A stretch of 64,000 nt of DNA from Paenibacillus jilunlii (GCF_900102965.1 NZ_FNGM01000001.1:646344-710343), one strand, 5' to 3'. Positions 9,065 to 19,126 are shown, counted from the first letter of the stretch. The notes: generated from the sequence alone by a model not told the origin. Numbers and translations are program-made.

Positions 9065-9148
9065 TCCTCCAGTTGGATGTCATTTAGTAGTTCCATAATT
9101 CATGGAAATAAATGCAAGGTATTGCATATCGTATCGGGTTATTGGTCA

Positions 9149-9505
9149 TTATCTGCCCACATAATGCGAGGTATATTTAAGCGGATACAGCAGCAGCCGC
9201 TTCTTGATCAAATAAATAATGGGATACAGCGATACTGCAAGCACTGTGGCGGAAGTCACCGGCGCATGCGGCGGGGTGATCCCGGAATAGTTCAGGCGCT
9301 GAGGCGGAAGAACTTTTGAGTGTGCCGTATGGGTACGGATGGGCTGAATGATTTTATGCTCATAGTGTTCTATTTCATATTGGCTGTGCTCTTGTTCACT
9401 GTTGTCAATCAACGATAAATTTACCGCCAGAAGTGACAGCAGCATCAGTGGAAAAAGAGCAATTCTCAACACCCGAAACAAGGGGGAACGCGCTATATAT
9501 ATCAT
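9149..9505 (-). CDS. Small membrane protein of unknown function
   Basis: The 118-residue ORF has a hydrophobic segment near the N terminus (about residues 9-30) and a second near residues 84-101, separated by a His-rich extracytoplasmic or cytoplasmic loop (YEIEHYEHKIIQPIRTHTAH). No family was recognised. It is supported as a gene by an exceptional ribosome binding site, whose sequence pairs with 13 nt of the 16S rRNA 3' end. It lies 84 nt upstream of khtT on the same strand and may be the first gene of that operon. Confidence 0.6.
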   Translation of the reverse strand: MIYIARSPLFRVLRIALFPLMLLSLLAVNLSLIDNSEQEHSQYEIEHYEHKIIQPIRTHTAHSKVLPPQRLNYSGITPPHAPVTSATVLAVSLYPIIYLIKKRLLLYPLKYTSHYVGR

Positions 9506-9509
9506 CCTG

Positions 9510-9522
9510 GGATCACCTCCTT
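9510..9522 (-). promoter_or_regulatory. Extended Shine-Dalgarno matching the full anti-SD
   Basis: On the minus strand AAGGAGGTGATCC is the exact complement of the canonical 16S 3' terminus (GGATCACCTCCTT). The AAGGAGG core is followed by 10 nt before the ATG at 9505. Confidence 0.7.
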
Positions 9523-9683
9523 ACTGTATCTTGTATATTAACCATAACATACGATCTTGGGGTGAGCCAAATTGAATCCTGATTTTTTTGCAAAAAATGA
9601 ACACGAAAAAATGAAACCGGACCAGCTACACTGCGTAATTCGTAGTAAAATTAACTTTTTAAAAACAATTTGCAGAGGAAGAG

Positions 9684-10085
9684 ATGAATTTGAACGGATG
9701 GGGCAGTTTTAACGCCTTTGGCGGTTATCAGGAGCGCAGCGGATTTCAGAGCTTTGTACATGAAATGCCTTTGTTTTTCAAGCTTATGTTTTTACTGGTT
9801 ATTGGATTTTTCGTCTTTGTTATTTTCAAATCCCTGAAGGTCTGGTTGTCCAATAACGCCAGTCCGCAACTCTCAGCGCAAGCAATTGCCGTAACCAAAC
9901 GTACAGAGGTATGGGGCGGTTCCGGGGACTCCAGCGCAAGCACCAGCTATTATGTCACTTTTGAATTTCAGGATGGGCAACGGGTTGAGCTGATGGTGCC
10001 CGACAAGGAGTTCGGCCTCATTGTAGAGGGTGACAGGGGGCAGCTCAGCTATCAGGGAACCAGATTCAAAGGTTTTGTGCGCTGA
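9684..10085 (+). CDS. DUF2500 domain-containing membrane protein
   Basis: The 133-residue protein has one transmembrane helix (about residues 29-52) and a C-terminal beta-rich domain, with STSYYVTFEFQDGQRVELMV and VEGDRGQLSYQGTRFKGF, the pattern of DUF2500 proteins. Function is unknown. The start is supported by GAGGAAGAG just upstream. It stands alone between the divergent small membrane protein and the calcium ATPase. Confidence 0.8.
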   Translation: MNLNGWGSFNAFGGYQERSGFQSFVHEMPLFFKLMFLLVIGFFVFVIFKSLKVWLSNNASPQLSAQAIAVTKRTEVWGGSGDSSASTSYYVTFEFQDGQRVELMVPDKEFGLIVEGDRGQLSYQGTRFKGFVR

Positions 10086-10193
10086 AACCTTTGATAATTA
10101 TCCATATCTTTTCAGAATCCTCCGGCTATTTTTGGGTAAAACTCCATATAAGAGGTAAGCCTATATCATGAAATAGGGGAAGGAGCTGCCAAA

Positions 10194-12893
10194 TTGAATC
10201 CAGAATCTGCAAAAGCACTGGTTAAAACCAGCGTTGCGTACCACACAATGAATACGGCTGAAGTGATGAAAAGACTGAACACCCGGGAGCAGGGATTGTC
10301 TCCGGATGAAGCCGCCCGACTGCTGGAGCGTTATGGCCGGAATGTGCTGAAGGAAACCCAGACGAAATCGCTGCTGGCCAAGTTTATTGAGCAGTTCAAA
10401 AATGTAATGATATTTATCCTGCTGGCCGCCGCTGTCTTATCGGGAATCCTGGGTGAGTGGACAGATACAGTCATCATCCTGCTGGTTGTTGTCTTGAACG
10501 CGGTGCTGGGTGTCATTCAGGAAAACAAGGCTGAACAGGCGCTGGAGGCGCTCAAAAGCATGTCTTCGCCGCTCGCCAGGGTCCGCCGGAGCGGACAGGT
10601 CACTGAGATTAAGAGCGAAGAGCTGGTGCCCGGAGATATTGTGCTGCTCGAAGCCGGTAATGTGGTTCCTGCCGACATAAGGCTGTTGGAGACGGCTTCG
10701 CTGCAGACCGAGGAGGCTGCGCTGACCGGCGAGTCTCTGCCGTCGGATAAACAGGCAGGTGCGCTTGAGGGCAATGATCTGGTGCTTGGTGACCGGACGA
10801 ATATGGCTTATATGAGCAGCAGTGTGACCTACGGCAGAGGTGTCGGTGTGGTGACAGCGACGGGAATGGAGACGGAGGTTGGACGGATCGCCGGATTCAT
10901 CTCGGAGGCGGAAGCTGATGTCACCCCCTTGCAAAAGAAACTCGATGAGCTGGGGAAATACTTCACCTTCATTATTCTGGGGGTTTGCGTTGTCATATTT
11001 GCCGTCGGTTTGCTGGAGGGCCGGAATCTGCTGGATATGCTGCTCACTTCTATATCACTCGCAGTAGCCGCTATTCCTGAAGGGCTGCCAGCCATCGTGA
11101 CCATCATACTGGCACTCGGTGTGCAGCGGATGGCTAAGCGCAAAGCCATTATCCGCAAGCTCCCGGCGGTAGAGACGCTGGGCAGCACGGAAATTATCTG
11201 CTCCGACAAGACCGGAACGCTGACCCTGAACAAAATGACGGTGGAGAAGCTGTATGTAGACGGGCAAAAGGTGGATGCCGGCTCGTCCCTTGCCGGGCTT
11301 CATGGCAGTGAGCGGCTGGTGCAGGCGATGACGCTCTGCAATGACTCCAGCATCGACGAAGGCAAAGAGGCGGAGCAGACCAAAAGCGGCAAAGCTATCA
11401 TTGGCGATCCGACAGAGACCGCACTTGTTGACTATGCGCTTAGCATAGGTACAGACAAGAGGGAACTGGAGCAGAAATATCCGCGTAAGGGCGAACTGCC
11501 CTTCGATTCGGACCGTAAGCTGATGACAACGATCCATGAGGTGGAAGACGGCCGCTTCCGGGTGCTGACCAAAGGAGCACCCGATGTGCTCCTCTCCAGA
11601 TGCAGCCACATCTATGCAGGCGGTGAAGTGATCCCGCTGACGGAAGAGCATTCCCGCCAGATTACCGAGAATAACAAAGCACTGGCCGATGAAGCGCTGC
11701 GGGTGCTGGCTTTTGCCTTCCGGGATCATGATCAGTTGCCTGCTGATCTGTCTACGGAGAAGACTGAGCGTGAGCTGGTCTTTACGGGACTTGTCGGCAT
11801 GATTGATCCGCCGCGGGACGAAGTGCGCGATGCCGTAGCGGTCTGCCGCAAAGCAGGCATCCGTCCGGTAATGATTACCGGAGACCACCGAGATACGGCA
11901 GCTGCCATTGCCATGAGGCTTGGAATCATCGAAGATGACAAGGCTGTACTCACAGGGCGTGAGCTGGATAAGATCAGCGAGCAGGATTTTGCCGAGAAGG
12001 TCAGTGACTATTCCGTGTATGCCCGGGTCTCCCCGGAACATAAGGTACGGATTGTCAAAGCCTGGAGGCAGAAGGGCAAGATCGTAGCGATGACCGGTGA
12101 TGGTGTCAATGATGCACCTGCACTCAAAGCGGCCGACATCGGTGTAGGTATGGGGATTACGGGTACGGATGTCGCCAAGGGAGTATCAGACATGGTGCTT
12201 GCCGATGACAACTTCACGACCATTGTAGTGGCTGTTGAAGAAGGGCGGAAGGTATACAGCAATATCCGTAAAGCGATCCAGTTCCTGCTCTCCGCCAACC
12301 TGGGCGAGGTGCTTACTCTCTTCATTGCCACTATGATTGGCTGGCGTATCCTTGAGCCGATCCATATTCTCTGGATCAATCTGGTAACAGATACCCTGCC
12401 TGCGCTGGCACTGGGTCTGGAGAAGGCGGGAGCCGATGTGATGTCAAGAAAACCCCGCAAGTCCAGCAGCAGCATTTTTGCCGGAGGGGTCGGGGCGGGG
12501 ATTATCTATCAGGGGATCATTGAAGCAGCGTTGACACTGCTCGTCTATTATTGGGCGCATACCCATTACAACGAGGGTGTTGCGGTTACAATGGCTTTTG
12601 CAACCCTGGGCCTGCTGCAGATTACCCATGCGTTCAATGTCAGATCAAACACCAAGTCGCTGTTCCAGATCGGCTGGTTCACGAATCCTTACATGCTGGG
12701 TGCTTCTGTAATTTCCGGCCTTCTGCTGGTGCTGGTTATTATCATCCCGGGACTGAATGAATGGTTCGGTGTAAGCCATCTGAGCGGTTTGCAGTGGGGG
12801 ATTGTCTGTGGAGCTGCCGCAGCGATTGTAGTAATTGTAGAGCTGGTGAAGATAGGGCTGCGAATCAGCGGGAAAAGTAAAAATTGGGATTAA
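10194..12893 (+). CDS. Calcium-transporting P-type ATPase (SERCA/PacL-type)
   Basis: The 899-residue IIA-type P-ATPase starts at TTG after GGGGAAGGAG. It shows an N-terminal cation-ATPase domain, TGES dephosphorylation motif (178-181), PEGLP in M4 (about 294-298), phosphorylation site DKTGTLT with Asp338, nucleotide-domain [14 protein letters not shown] hinge (about 634) and a six-helix C-terminal cation domain. PEGLP with that layout is typical of Ca2+ pumps; manganese is a possible alternative substrate. It is monocistronic and a hairpin separates it from the converging NlpC gene. No metal riboswitch is visible in the 108-nt leader. Confidence 0.92.
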   Translation: MNPESAKALVKTSVAYHTMNTAEVMKRLNTREQGLSPDEAARLLERYGRNVLKETQTKSLLAKFIEQFKNVMIFILLAAAVLSGILGEWTDTVIILLVVVLNAVLGVIQENKAEQALEALKSMSSPLARVRRSGQVTEIKSEELVPGDIVLLEAGNVVPADIRLLETASLQTEEAALTGESLPSDKQAGALEGNDLVLGDRTNMAYMSSSVTYGRGVGVVTATGMETEVGRIAGFISEAEADVTPLQKKLDELGKYFTFIILGVCVVIFAVGLLEGRNLLDMLLTSISLAVAAIPEGLPAIVTIILALGVQRMAKRKAIIRKLPAVETLGSTEIICSDKTGTLTLNKMTVEKLYVDGQKVDAGSSLAGLHGSERLVQAMTLCNDSSIDEGKEAEQTKSGKAIIGDPTETALVDYALSIGTDKRELEQKYPRKGELPFDSDRKLMTTIHEVEDGRFRVLTKGAPDVLLSRCSHIYAGGEVIPLTEEHSRQITENNKALADEALRVLAFAFRDHDQLPADLSTEKTERELVFTGLVGMIDPPRDEVRDAVAVCRKAGIRPVMITGDHRDTAAAIAMRLGIIEDDKAVLTGRELDKISEQDFAEKVSDYSVYARVSPEHKVRIVKAWRQKGKIVAMTGDGVNDAPALKAADIGVGMGITGTDVAKGVSDMVLADDNFTTIVVAVEEGRKVYSNIRKAIQFLLSANLGEVLTLFIATMIGWRILEPIHILWINLVTDTLPALALGLEKAGADVMSRKPRKSSSSIFAGGVGAGIIYQGIIEAALTLLVYYWAHTHYNEGVAVTMAFATLGLLQITHAFNVRSNTKSLFQIGWFTNPYMLGASVISGLLLVLVIIIPGLNEWFGVSHLSGLQWGIVCGAAAAIVVIVELVKIGLRISGKSKNWD

Positions 12894-12950
12894 TCCAGCC
12901 GCTGAACCACACGCAGCTACAATAGCGTGAAGCTGATCGTTATATAGAAA

Positions 12951-13004
12951 AAATGCAAGGAGATCTTGAGCTTCGGCTGTCCGAAGTCCGGATCTCCTTG
13001 CATT
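12951..13004 (-). terminator. Terminator of the NlpC/P60 gene, possibly bidirectional
   Basis: A long stem ATGCAAGGAGATC/GATCTCCTTGCAT with an inner CTTCGG/CCGAAG hairpin. On the minus strand it is followed by TTTTTTCTA; the plus side has a weaker T-rich tail. Confidence 0.85.
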
Positions 13005-13030
13005 GTTATTGGGGCCAAGTTGGGGGCGGG

Positions 13031-13981
13031 TTAGAGCACTCTCTGCATATGCAGGGTGACATTGCTCCAATAACCGCTGTCCAGATCGCTGATCTGCACG
13101 CCAGGATCACCCCATGTGTGAATGAACTTGCCGTCTCCGATGTAGATGCCGACATGTCCCGGAACCGCATCACTCTCAAAACGTCCGGGCACTGTGAAGA
13201 AGATAAGGTCGCCTACTTCAAGTTCACTGCGGCTGACCCGTCTGCCCTGATTATCCTGGTCTTTGGCTAAACGGGGCAGATCCACTCCGAATTTTTTGAA
13301 GACATGCCGGGTAAAAGAGGAACAGTCGAACCGCTTGGTTTCTTCATAAGGACCTGCACCGAATTCATAAGGGACGCCCAGGAACTTCTTGGCATAGGCT
13401 ACCAGTTCGCTGCTGTCAGCAGCAGACAGACTCTGAATATGCAGGGACTTCGGCTGTTCAGTTGTTCCTGAATTCGTCCCGCTGCTTGTTCCGGTATTTC
13501 CGTTGTCCTTACGATCCGAAGGAGAAGCGACGTTGATCTCACCGGTACTAGGGTTCCAGCCGACCTCTGTTTGCAGCAGCTTGGATAATGCAGTTGGAGT
13601 AATATAGATCTGGCCATTCCTGCGCACCGGGGCATCCGGCAGCGTTATCTTTTGTCCCAAAGAGAACACGTGGGTAGAATCCGGATGAAGCATATACATA
13701 ACATCGGTATATCCGATTTTGGCATAACCGCCGCTGGAAGTATCATCCTTCATCCGGTAGCCAATGGACGCTGCTGCAGGTTTCAAGGGAATCCAATATT
13801 TCCCCTGGCTGTCGGTGAAGGAGGATTTTTCATAGTAGCTCCCTGAAAGTGATCCGGCAGGAGTCATTGAATTGACCTTAGGCTTCTGGTCGGTTTTATT
13901 GTAGCTGCAAGCGGGGGTAGATACCATGGCCGAAGTCAGCAAAACAGCGGCGGCAATGGATTTTACAGGTTTCAAGGTCAT
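13031..13981 (-). CDS. Secreted NlpC/P60 cell-wall hydrolase with copper-amine-oxidase-like N domain
   Basis: The 316-residue protein starts at MTLKPVKS, preceded by GGAG at 9 nt; an upstream in-frame start at 14059 has no site. A hydrophobic signal sequence ends at TPAC, a possible lipobox. Next comes a stalk-like beta domain (about 40-150) of the type annotated as copper amine oxidase N-terminal, a Ser/Thr/Gly linker, and a C-terminal NlpC/P60 peptidase. The catalytic Cys is in RFDCSSF (about 220) and the His in PGHVGIYIG (about 276). It probably cleaves peptidoglycan stem peptides. Monocistronic. Confidence 0.88.
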   Translation of the reverse strand: MTLKPVKSIAAAVLLTSAMVSTPACSYNKTDQKPKVNSMTPAGSLSGSYYEKSSFTDSQGKYWIPLKPAAASIGYRMKDDTSSGGYAKIGYTDVMYMLHPDSTHVFSLGQKITLPDAPVRRNGQIYITPTALSKLLQTEVGWNPSTGEINVASPSDRKDNGNTGTSSGTNSGTTEQPKSLHIQSLSAADSSELVAYAKKFLGVPYEFGAGPYEETKRFDCSSFTRHVFKKFGVDLPRLAKDQDNQGRRVSRSELEVGDLIFFTVPGRFESDAVPGHVGIYIGDGKFIHTWGDPGVQISDLDSGYWSNVTLHMQRVL

Positions 13982-14311
13982 TTTGGCACGCTCCATGTTC
14001 AAACTGTAATTAAAGTTTGCGCGCGCAGGTTTTTTTTTATGTAGAAGGAATTTAGGCAATCTATGTCAAAGGAACCCTGCATGAAGCTGTTCATTGTCCG
14101 TCTTTGTGCGTTTATTGTAAATTGTGGTGGTACTATAAGTGATTGACGGAAAATCAACCTTTATATAAGATAAGTTTATTATAGTAACGATTTGGTGCAG
14201 GTTTCGCGGGAGCTTATGCTTTAACGCTTTTATAGATAAAAGCAATACTGCTGAGTCGCTACTACCGGGACACGCGCTGAATCCGTAAAAAGAAGAAGAG
14301 GGGTTTATAAG
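13982..14311. other. Intergenic region with divergent promoters
   Basis: No gene is seen. It holds the leader of the downstream ABC operon and the upstream region of the NlpC gene. A perfect GCTTTTAT/ATAAAAGC hairpin lies at 14226-14243. No T-box specifier or AGGGTGG anti-terminator sequence was found. Confidence 0.5.
14143..14171 (+). promoter_or_regulatory. Candidate sigma-A promoter of the ABC operon
   Basis: TTGACG and TAAGAT are separated by 17 nt. It implies a leader of about 135 nt before the start codon at 14312. Confidence 0.5.
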
Positions 14312-15334
14312 ATGAAAACAAAAAAATTATGGCTTGGTTTAAGCCTAAGCCTGATGCTGGCGGCTACCGCCTGCGGCACAAACAATAAAACAGCAGACTC
14401 TGGCGGCTCTGACACGAAGTCCTACAAAATTGCCATCTCCCAGTATGTGGAGCACCCTTCACTGGATGCGACCAGAGAAGGATTCATGGCAGCGCTGAAA
14501 GACGCTGGAATCGCGGAAGGCAAGAATCTGAAGGTAGATCTGGAGAATGCCCAGGCAGACGCTTCCAATAACCTGTCCATCGCCCAAAAAATTGCCGCAG
14601 ATAAGAATGATCTCGTGCTGGGGATCGCCACACCTTCGGCACAAGCTTTAGTACAGGCTGGAAGCAAGGACACGCCGGTTCTGTTCGCGGCAGTAACCGA
14701 TCCGATCGACGCTAAGATCGTAACGGATCTGGAGCATCCCGGCGGCAATGTATCCGGAGCGTCAGACACTAACCCGGAGGCGACCACCCGCCTGATGACC
14801 TTCATCGCCGAACAGTTCCCAAAGGTCAAAAAGCTGGGTCTGATCATCAATGAAGGAGAACCGAATGCGGTAGTTATGGCTGATACTGCCAAGAAAGAGC
14901 TGGACAAGCATGGGATCGAGCTGGTCAAAGCGGCCATCACCAACACTTCGGAAGTAAAACAGGCGGCGGAGTCGCTTGTTGGCCGTGTGGACGCCTTGTA
15001 CATCACGCTGGACAATTCGGTTGTAAGCGCAGTTGACACGATCATTCAGACTGCGAATGACAACAAAATCCCATTTTTCTCTGCAGACCGTGATACGGTG
15101 GAGAAGGGGGCTTTTGCAACCGTAGGCTTCAAATATTATGATCATGGCTACCAGGTTGGCCAAATGGCTGTGGAGGTGCTGAAGAACGGTGCCAAGCCGG
15201 GTGACATGAAGGTGGCTATGCAGGAGAAGCTGGATCTTATTATCAACTTGAAAGCAGCGGCGGCGCAGGGAGTTGAAGTGACGGATGCCATGAAGGCCGA
15301 AGTCTCCGATCCGGATAACAATATTATTCAATAA
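14312..15334 (+). CDS. ABC transporter substrate-binding lipoprotein (ABC_sub_bind / TrpX class)
   Basis: The 340-residue lipoprotein has a signal peptide ending TACG, with the lipid Cys at about residue 21. Its periplasmic-binding-protein type I fold belongs to the PF04392-like family: VDLENAQADASNNLSIAQKI, LVLGIATPSAQAL and FAAVTDPIDAKIV. This family includes TrpX-type tryptophan or tyrosine importers. It heads an operon with a permease and an ATPase in the family's usual order. The ligand is not determined by sequence; there is no T-box in the leader to support tryptophan. Confidence 0.88.
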   Translation: MKTKKLWLGLSLSLMLAATACGTNNKTADSGGSDTKSYKIAISQYVEHPSLDATREGFMAALKDAGIAEGKNLKVDLENAQADASNNLSIAQKIAADKNDLVLGIATPSAQALVQAGSKDTPVLFAAVTDPIDAKIVTDLEHPGGNVSGASDTNPEATTRLMTFIAEQFPKVKKLGLIINEGEPNAVVMADTAKKELDKHGIELVKAAITNTSEVKQAAESLVGRVDALYITLDNSVVSAVDTIIQTANDNKIPFFSADRDTVEKGAFATVGFKYYDHGYQVGQMAVEVLKNGAKPGDMKVAMQEKLDLIINLKAAAAQGVEVTDAMKAEVSDPDNNIIQ

Positions 15335-15351
15335 ATTATAGACATTATAAT

Positions 15352-15376
15352 GGGGTGCTTCCGCGAGGAACGCCCC
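15352..15376 (+). other. Intercistronic hairpin with GCGA loop
   Basis: GGGGTGCTTCC pairs with GGAACGCCCC around a GCGA tetraloop. Placed just after the binding-protein stop, it fits the stem-loops that raise expression of the first gene over the membrane genes in ABC operons. Confidence 0.55.
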
Positions 15377-15402
15377 TTGCCGCTTGAGGGAGGAAGTCAG
15401 CG

Positions 15403-16329
15403 ATGGTTGATTCAATACTTGGAGCCGTGGAAATGGGCTTGCTGTATGCTTTTATGGCTTTAGGGGTATATATTACATTCCGTATTCTTGATTTTCCGGA
15501 TTTGACTGTGGATGGAAGCTTCACGACCGGCGGAGCGATTGCCGCAGTGATGATTACGCATGGCTACGCGCCATGGCTGGCGACGATCTGTGCGCTTGCT
15601 GGCGGAATGGCAGCGGGGATGTGTACCGGTCTGCTGCACACCAAGGGTAAGATCAATGGCCTGCTGTCCGGGATTCTGATGATGATTGCACTGTATTCCA
15701 TTAACCTGCGGATTCTGGTGAAGCCCAATGTGTCACTTATGGGGGAGGATTCTTTATTTACCTCTATGAACCCGCTCCTGGTAATGCCGTTTGTAATGAT
15801 TGCCGTTAAAATCCTGATGGATCTGTTCCTGCGCACTGATCTGGGTCTGGCCCTGCGGGCAACCGGAGATAATGCACGGATGATCCGCAGCTTCGGTGTC
15901 AATACAGACACGACTACCATTCTTGGAATCAGCCTGTCCAATGGGATGGTGGCATTATCGGGTGCCCTGATCGCCCAGTATTCTTCCTTTGCCGATTCGA
16001 CAATGGGGATAGGCATGATCGTAATCGGCTTGGCTTCAGTCATTATCGGCGAGGCGATTTTTGGAGCCGGGAATGTGTTCCGGGCAACTCTGGCAGTCAT
16101 CCTGGGCTCCATTGTCTACCGTATCGTTGTGGCGCTGGCCCTGCGGGTTCCTTGGCTGCAGGCCTCGGATCTGAAGCTGATTACCGCAATCATCGTTATT
16201 ATTGCACTTGTCTTCCCGTCCATCCAGCGTTTCATGAAGCAGAACCGCCTGGCGCGCAGACGCAGCCTGGAGCTTGCGAATCAGGCACGGGCCGGCAAGA
16301 AAGGGGGGGCAGCCGATGCTAAAGCTTGA
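15403..16329 (+). CDS. ABC transporter permease (BPD_transp_2 class)
   Basis: The 308-residue integral membrane protein has about eight helices and the branched-chain-amino-acid-type permease fold: RILDFPDLTVDGSFTTGGAI near the N terminus and LGLALRATGDNARMIRSFGV as the cytoplasmic coupling loop. It matches the TrpY-type permeases that pair with ABC_sub_bind proteins. It overlaps the downstream ATPase gene by 14 nt, so the two are translationally coupled. A GGGAGG site precedes the ATG. Confidence 0.88.
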   Translation: MVDSILGAVEMGLLYAFMALGVYITFRILDFPDLTVDGSFTTGGAIAAVMITHGYAPWLATICALAGGMAAGMCTGLLHTKGKINGLLSGILMMIALYSINLRILVKPNVSLMGEDSLFTSMNPLLVMPFVMIAVKILMDLFLRTDLGLALRATGDNARMIRSFGVNTDTTTILGISLSNGMVALSGALIAQYSSFADSTMGIGMIVIGLASVIIGEAIFGAGNVFRATLAVILGSIVYRIVVALALRVPWLQASDLKLITAIIVIIALVFPSIQRFMKQNRLARRRSLELANQARAGKKGGAADAKA

Positions 16330-17110
16330 CCATGTCTCCAAGCTGTTCAATCCGGGCACCCCGGATGAGAAAATTGCGCTGCTCGGTATTGACCTTGAGC
16401 TGCGGGCCGGAGATTTCGTAACCGTCATCGGCAGCAACGGTGCCGGGAAGTCCACATTGATGAATGTGATATCGGGCGTAATGAAACCCGATCTTGGGGA
16501 AGTGCGCATTGAAGGCACTTCGATCAGCGGACAGTCCGAATTCCAGCGGGCCCGCTGGATCGGCCGGGTCTTTCAGGATCCAATGGCCGGCACGGCTCCT
16601 CATATGACGATTGAGGAGAATCTGGCGATGGCCTACAAGCGGGGCCAGGGCCGGGGCTTGTCCTTCGGCGTCTCGGCTGCACGCCGGACCTTGTTCCGCG
16701 AGCAGCTGAGCCGGCTTGGCATCGGCCTGGAGAACCGGCTGCGGGCCAAGGTAGGGCTGCTCTCCGGTGGAGAGCGGCAGGCGCTGAGCCTGCTTATGGC
16801 GACCTTCACCCAGCCGCAGATTCTGCTGCTGGATGAGCATACAGCCGCGCTTGATCCCGCGCGCGCTGAACTCATCACCCGCTTAACCGAGTCCATTGTC
16901 CGCGAGCTGAAGCTGACGACACTGATGGTTACCCATAACATGGAGCAGGCTATCCGGCTTGGCAACCGTCTGATTATGATGGATAAGGGCAGCATTATTC
17001 TCGATATCGATGAAGACCGCAAACAGGATCTCACTGTAGAGCGGCTGCTCGGTGAATTCGAGGGCATCAGCGGGCATAAGCTGGCAGATGACCGGATGAT
17101 GCTGGGGTAA
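16316..17110 (+). CDS. ABC transporter ATP-binding protein
   Basis: The 264-residue ABC ATPase starts MLKLDHVSK after AAGGGGGGG, inside the 3' end of the permease gene. Walker A is GSNGAGKST (about 39-47), the signature is LLSGGERQALSLL, Walker B is ILLLDEHTAALDP, and the switch His lies in MVTHNME. The DEHTA variant of the D-loop region is typical of this importer subfamily. A terminator follows, closing the three-gene operon. Confidence 0.9.
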   Translation: MLKLDHVSKLFNPGTPDEKIALLGIDLELRAGDFVTVIGSNGAGKSTLMNVISGVMKPDLGEVRIEGTSISGQSEFQRARWIGRVFQDPMAGTAPHMTIEENLAMAYKRGQGRGLSFGVSAARRTLFREQLSRLGIGLENRLRAKVGLLSGGERQALSLLMATFTQPQILLLDEHTAALDPARAELITRLTESIVRELKLTTLMVTHNMEQAIRLGNRLIMMDKGSIILDIDEDRKQDLTVERLLGEFEGISGHKLADDRMMLG

Positions 17111-17134
17111 GTAAAGCTGAATTTAGAGAGAATC

Positions 17135-17181
17135 AAAAACTTGGAATGCAGTCAAATGTGGCTGCTTTTCCAAGTTTTTTT
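17135..17181 (+). terminator. Terminator of the ABC operon
   Basis: AAAAACTTGGAA pairs with TTCCAAGTTTTT and is followed by further T residues. Confidence 0.88.
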
Positions 17182-17320
17182 GGTTTATATTTCCATGGGA
17201 GGCACTTTCGATTAAGATAGTATCAAATGTATAGTTTACATCATGCTTTATCATTTTAGTATTTACTGTAACGATTCAAGCCCAATGCTGTCCGTTTGAA
17301 GAATCCACAGAGAAAGCAGA

Positions 17321-19126
17321 GTGAGCCGCATGTTGTTATTTAAAAATAAGAGCGCTTTCAAAAACCCGGGAATCTTTAACAAAATGATTATGCTGATTTC
17401 GTTTTTGCTGCTGCTGTCCTTTTTGTTCTCATTAATCTTCCTCCAGTACGTCTACCGCATTTATGACCACCAGATTTATGAGAAGGCATCAGAGGTGCTG
17501 GGGATGTCCTCAGTCAGTATCGAGAACGAGCTGAAGGAGCTGGAACAGCTGTCGTTCACGGTGGTGTCGGATGAACAAATTCAGAACTGCCTGCGGCAGC
17601 TTTTGGACAATCCTTCGCCTTACGAGAGGCAGCTGCTGCATAACAAGATTATCAACCGGCTAGTGGCCTTTGCGGGTGCGGAGAAATATGTATATTCGAT
17701 GATACTAATGGATGCCAATGACGGTGTGATGACAGCCGGCAACCGGGAGTGGCTGTCTGAAACCCTGCAGGATCAGCTCAAACCGCTCGCTGTCGCAGGT
17801 GCCGGCAGCAATATTTGGTACACCCAGGGCAGCAAAAATTCACTGCTCGCGGTGCGGCAGATTAAATCGTATACCGGGTCCACCTTCACCCTGGATAATC
17901 TGGGGACGCTTGTCATCCGTATCCGCGTCGAGCGGATTATTGCCGACAGCACCATTATCGCCGGGGACGGCGGACAGCTGATCGTAGTGGATAAGGGAAC
18001 CGGACGGTCCGTTTATCCCGGAGAACCGCTGCTGCTCCCCGGGGAGCTGGCCAGAGAAGTACAGCGCCCGGAAGCGTATCGGACCGTCGGCTACAGCAAG
18101 GGCACGTATTTTGTGACCAAAACCAATTCCTCGTACATGGACTGGACATACATCAATGCTACTCCGTTCAATGAAATGTTCAGGCAAATCACGTTTGTCA
18201 AAAGACTGGTCGTGTTCATTTTTGGCTGTATTCTGCTGCTGGGTCTGCTGCTGGGATACCGGCTGGCCCGGAGTATAGTGCGTCCCATCTCCAAGCTGAC
18301 AGAGAAGATGCGGCGGATCGAAAAGGGGGACCTGGACAATCTGGAGGAGCAGGCGCTCGGCTTTGTCTCGCAGACTGCGCAGGATGAAGTGAGCCAGCTC
18401 AACCGGACCTTCCAAATGATGATCCGCCGCATCCGGGAGCTGATTGATGAGAATTATGCCAAGCAGCTGGTGATCCGGGAAACGGAGCTGAAGGCGCTTC
18501 AGGCCCAGATCAATCCCCATTTTCTGTACAATACGCTGGAATCCATCAACTGGCTGGCAAAGGTCAACAAGCAGAAGCAGATATCAGAGATGGTCGAGGC
18601 GCTGGGTTTCCTGCTGCGCAGCTCAATCGGACTGAAAGATCCGCTCATTTCATTGGAAAAAGAGCTGAACATCGTCCGCAGCTATGTGATTATCCAGCGG
18701 ACGCGCTTTGAGGAAAGGCTTGATTTCCGGCTGGATGTGCCGGACGGTCTGCTGGATGCGCTGATTCCCAAGCTTACACTGCAGCCGCTGGTGGAGAACG
18801 CGATCCGTTATGCGCTGGAGCCGAACATCGGGGCCTGCATCATCTCCATTTCCATTTCCCGCACGGAGGATGGCCTGGATCTGCGGGTCAGTGACAACGG
18901 GCCGGGCATGACGGCTGAATTCATCCGCGAACTGGAGCAGGGCCGGATTCAGACCCGCGGTGAAGGGATTGGACTGGCGAATATTACGGAGCGCATCCGG
19001 ATTGTTTTTGGGCAGGAATGGGGAACCGGGATTGAGAGCAGACCGGGCAAAGGCACGACGATTCATGTGCATATCCCGTATGTGAGAGGAGAATACAGAC
19101 ATGTACAAATTACTGCTGGTGGATGA
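17321..19126 (+). CDS. YesM-type sensor histidine kinase
   Basis: The 601-residue kinase has a transmembrane helix near residues 20-45, an extracytoplasmic sensor of about 240 residues, a second helix (about 292-315), a HAMP linker and a His_kinase module. The phospho-acceptor is His400 in QINPHFLYNTLES; a HATPase domain follows with NAIRYALEP and DNGPGM. This class pairs with AraC-type response regulators to control sugar importers. The regulator gene overlaps its 3' end by 26 nt. The start is GTG at 17321 or ATG at 17330; neither has a strong ribosome binding site. Confidence 0.92.
   Translation: MSRMLLFKNKSAFKNPGIFNKMIMLISFLLLLSFLFSLIFLQYVYRIYDHQIYEKASEVLGMSSVSIENELKELEQLSFTVVSDEQIQNCLRQLLDNPSPYERQLLHNKIINRLVAFAGAEKYVYSMILMDANDGVMTAGNREWLSETLQDQLKPLAVAGAGSNIWYTQGSKNSLLAVRQIKSYTGSTFTLDNLGTLVIRIRVERIIADSTIIAGDGGQLIVVDKGTGRSVYPGEPLLLPGELAREVQRPEAYRTVGYSKGTYFVTKTNSSYMDWTYINATPFNEMFRQITFVKRLVVFIFGCILLLGLLLGYRLARSIVRPISKLTEKMRRIEKGDLDNLEEQALGFVSQTAQDEVSQLNRTFQMMIRRIRELIDENYAKQLVIRETELKALQAQINPHFLYNTLESINWLAKVNKQKQISEMVEALGFLLRSSIGLKDPLISLEKELNIVRSYVIIQRTRFEERLDFRLDVPDGLLDALIPKLTLQPLVENAIRYALEPNIGACIISISISRTEDGLDLRVSDNGPGMTAEFIRELEQGRIQTRGEGIGLANITERIRIVFGQEWGTGIESRPGKGTTIHVHIPYVRGEYRHVQITAGG

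Noticed and set aside
8408..9319. 303-codon plus-strand ORF
   Set aside because: Antisense to khtU/khtT and the small membrane protein gene, all of which have better signals.
10086..10193. Manganese (yybP-ykoY) riboswitch before the P-type ATPase
   Set aside because: The 108-nt leader is too short and lacks the conserved loops.
11055..12041. 328-codon antisense ORF within the calcium ATPase
   Set aside because: Shadow frame of the ATPase with low-complexity composition and no domain.
14172..14311. T-box leader for a tryptophan importer
   Set aside because: No AGGGTGG-type anti-terminator sequence and no terminator before the start codon.
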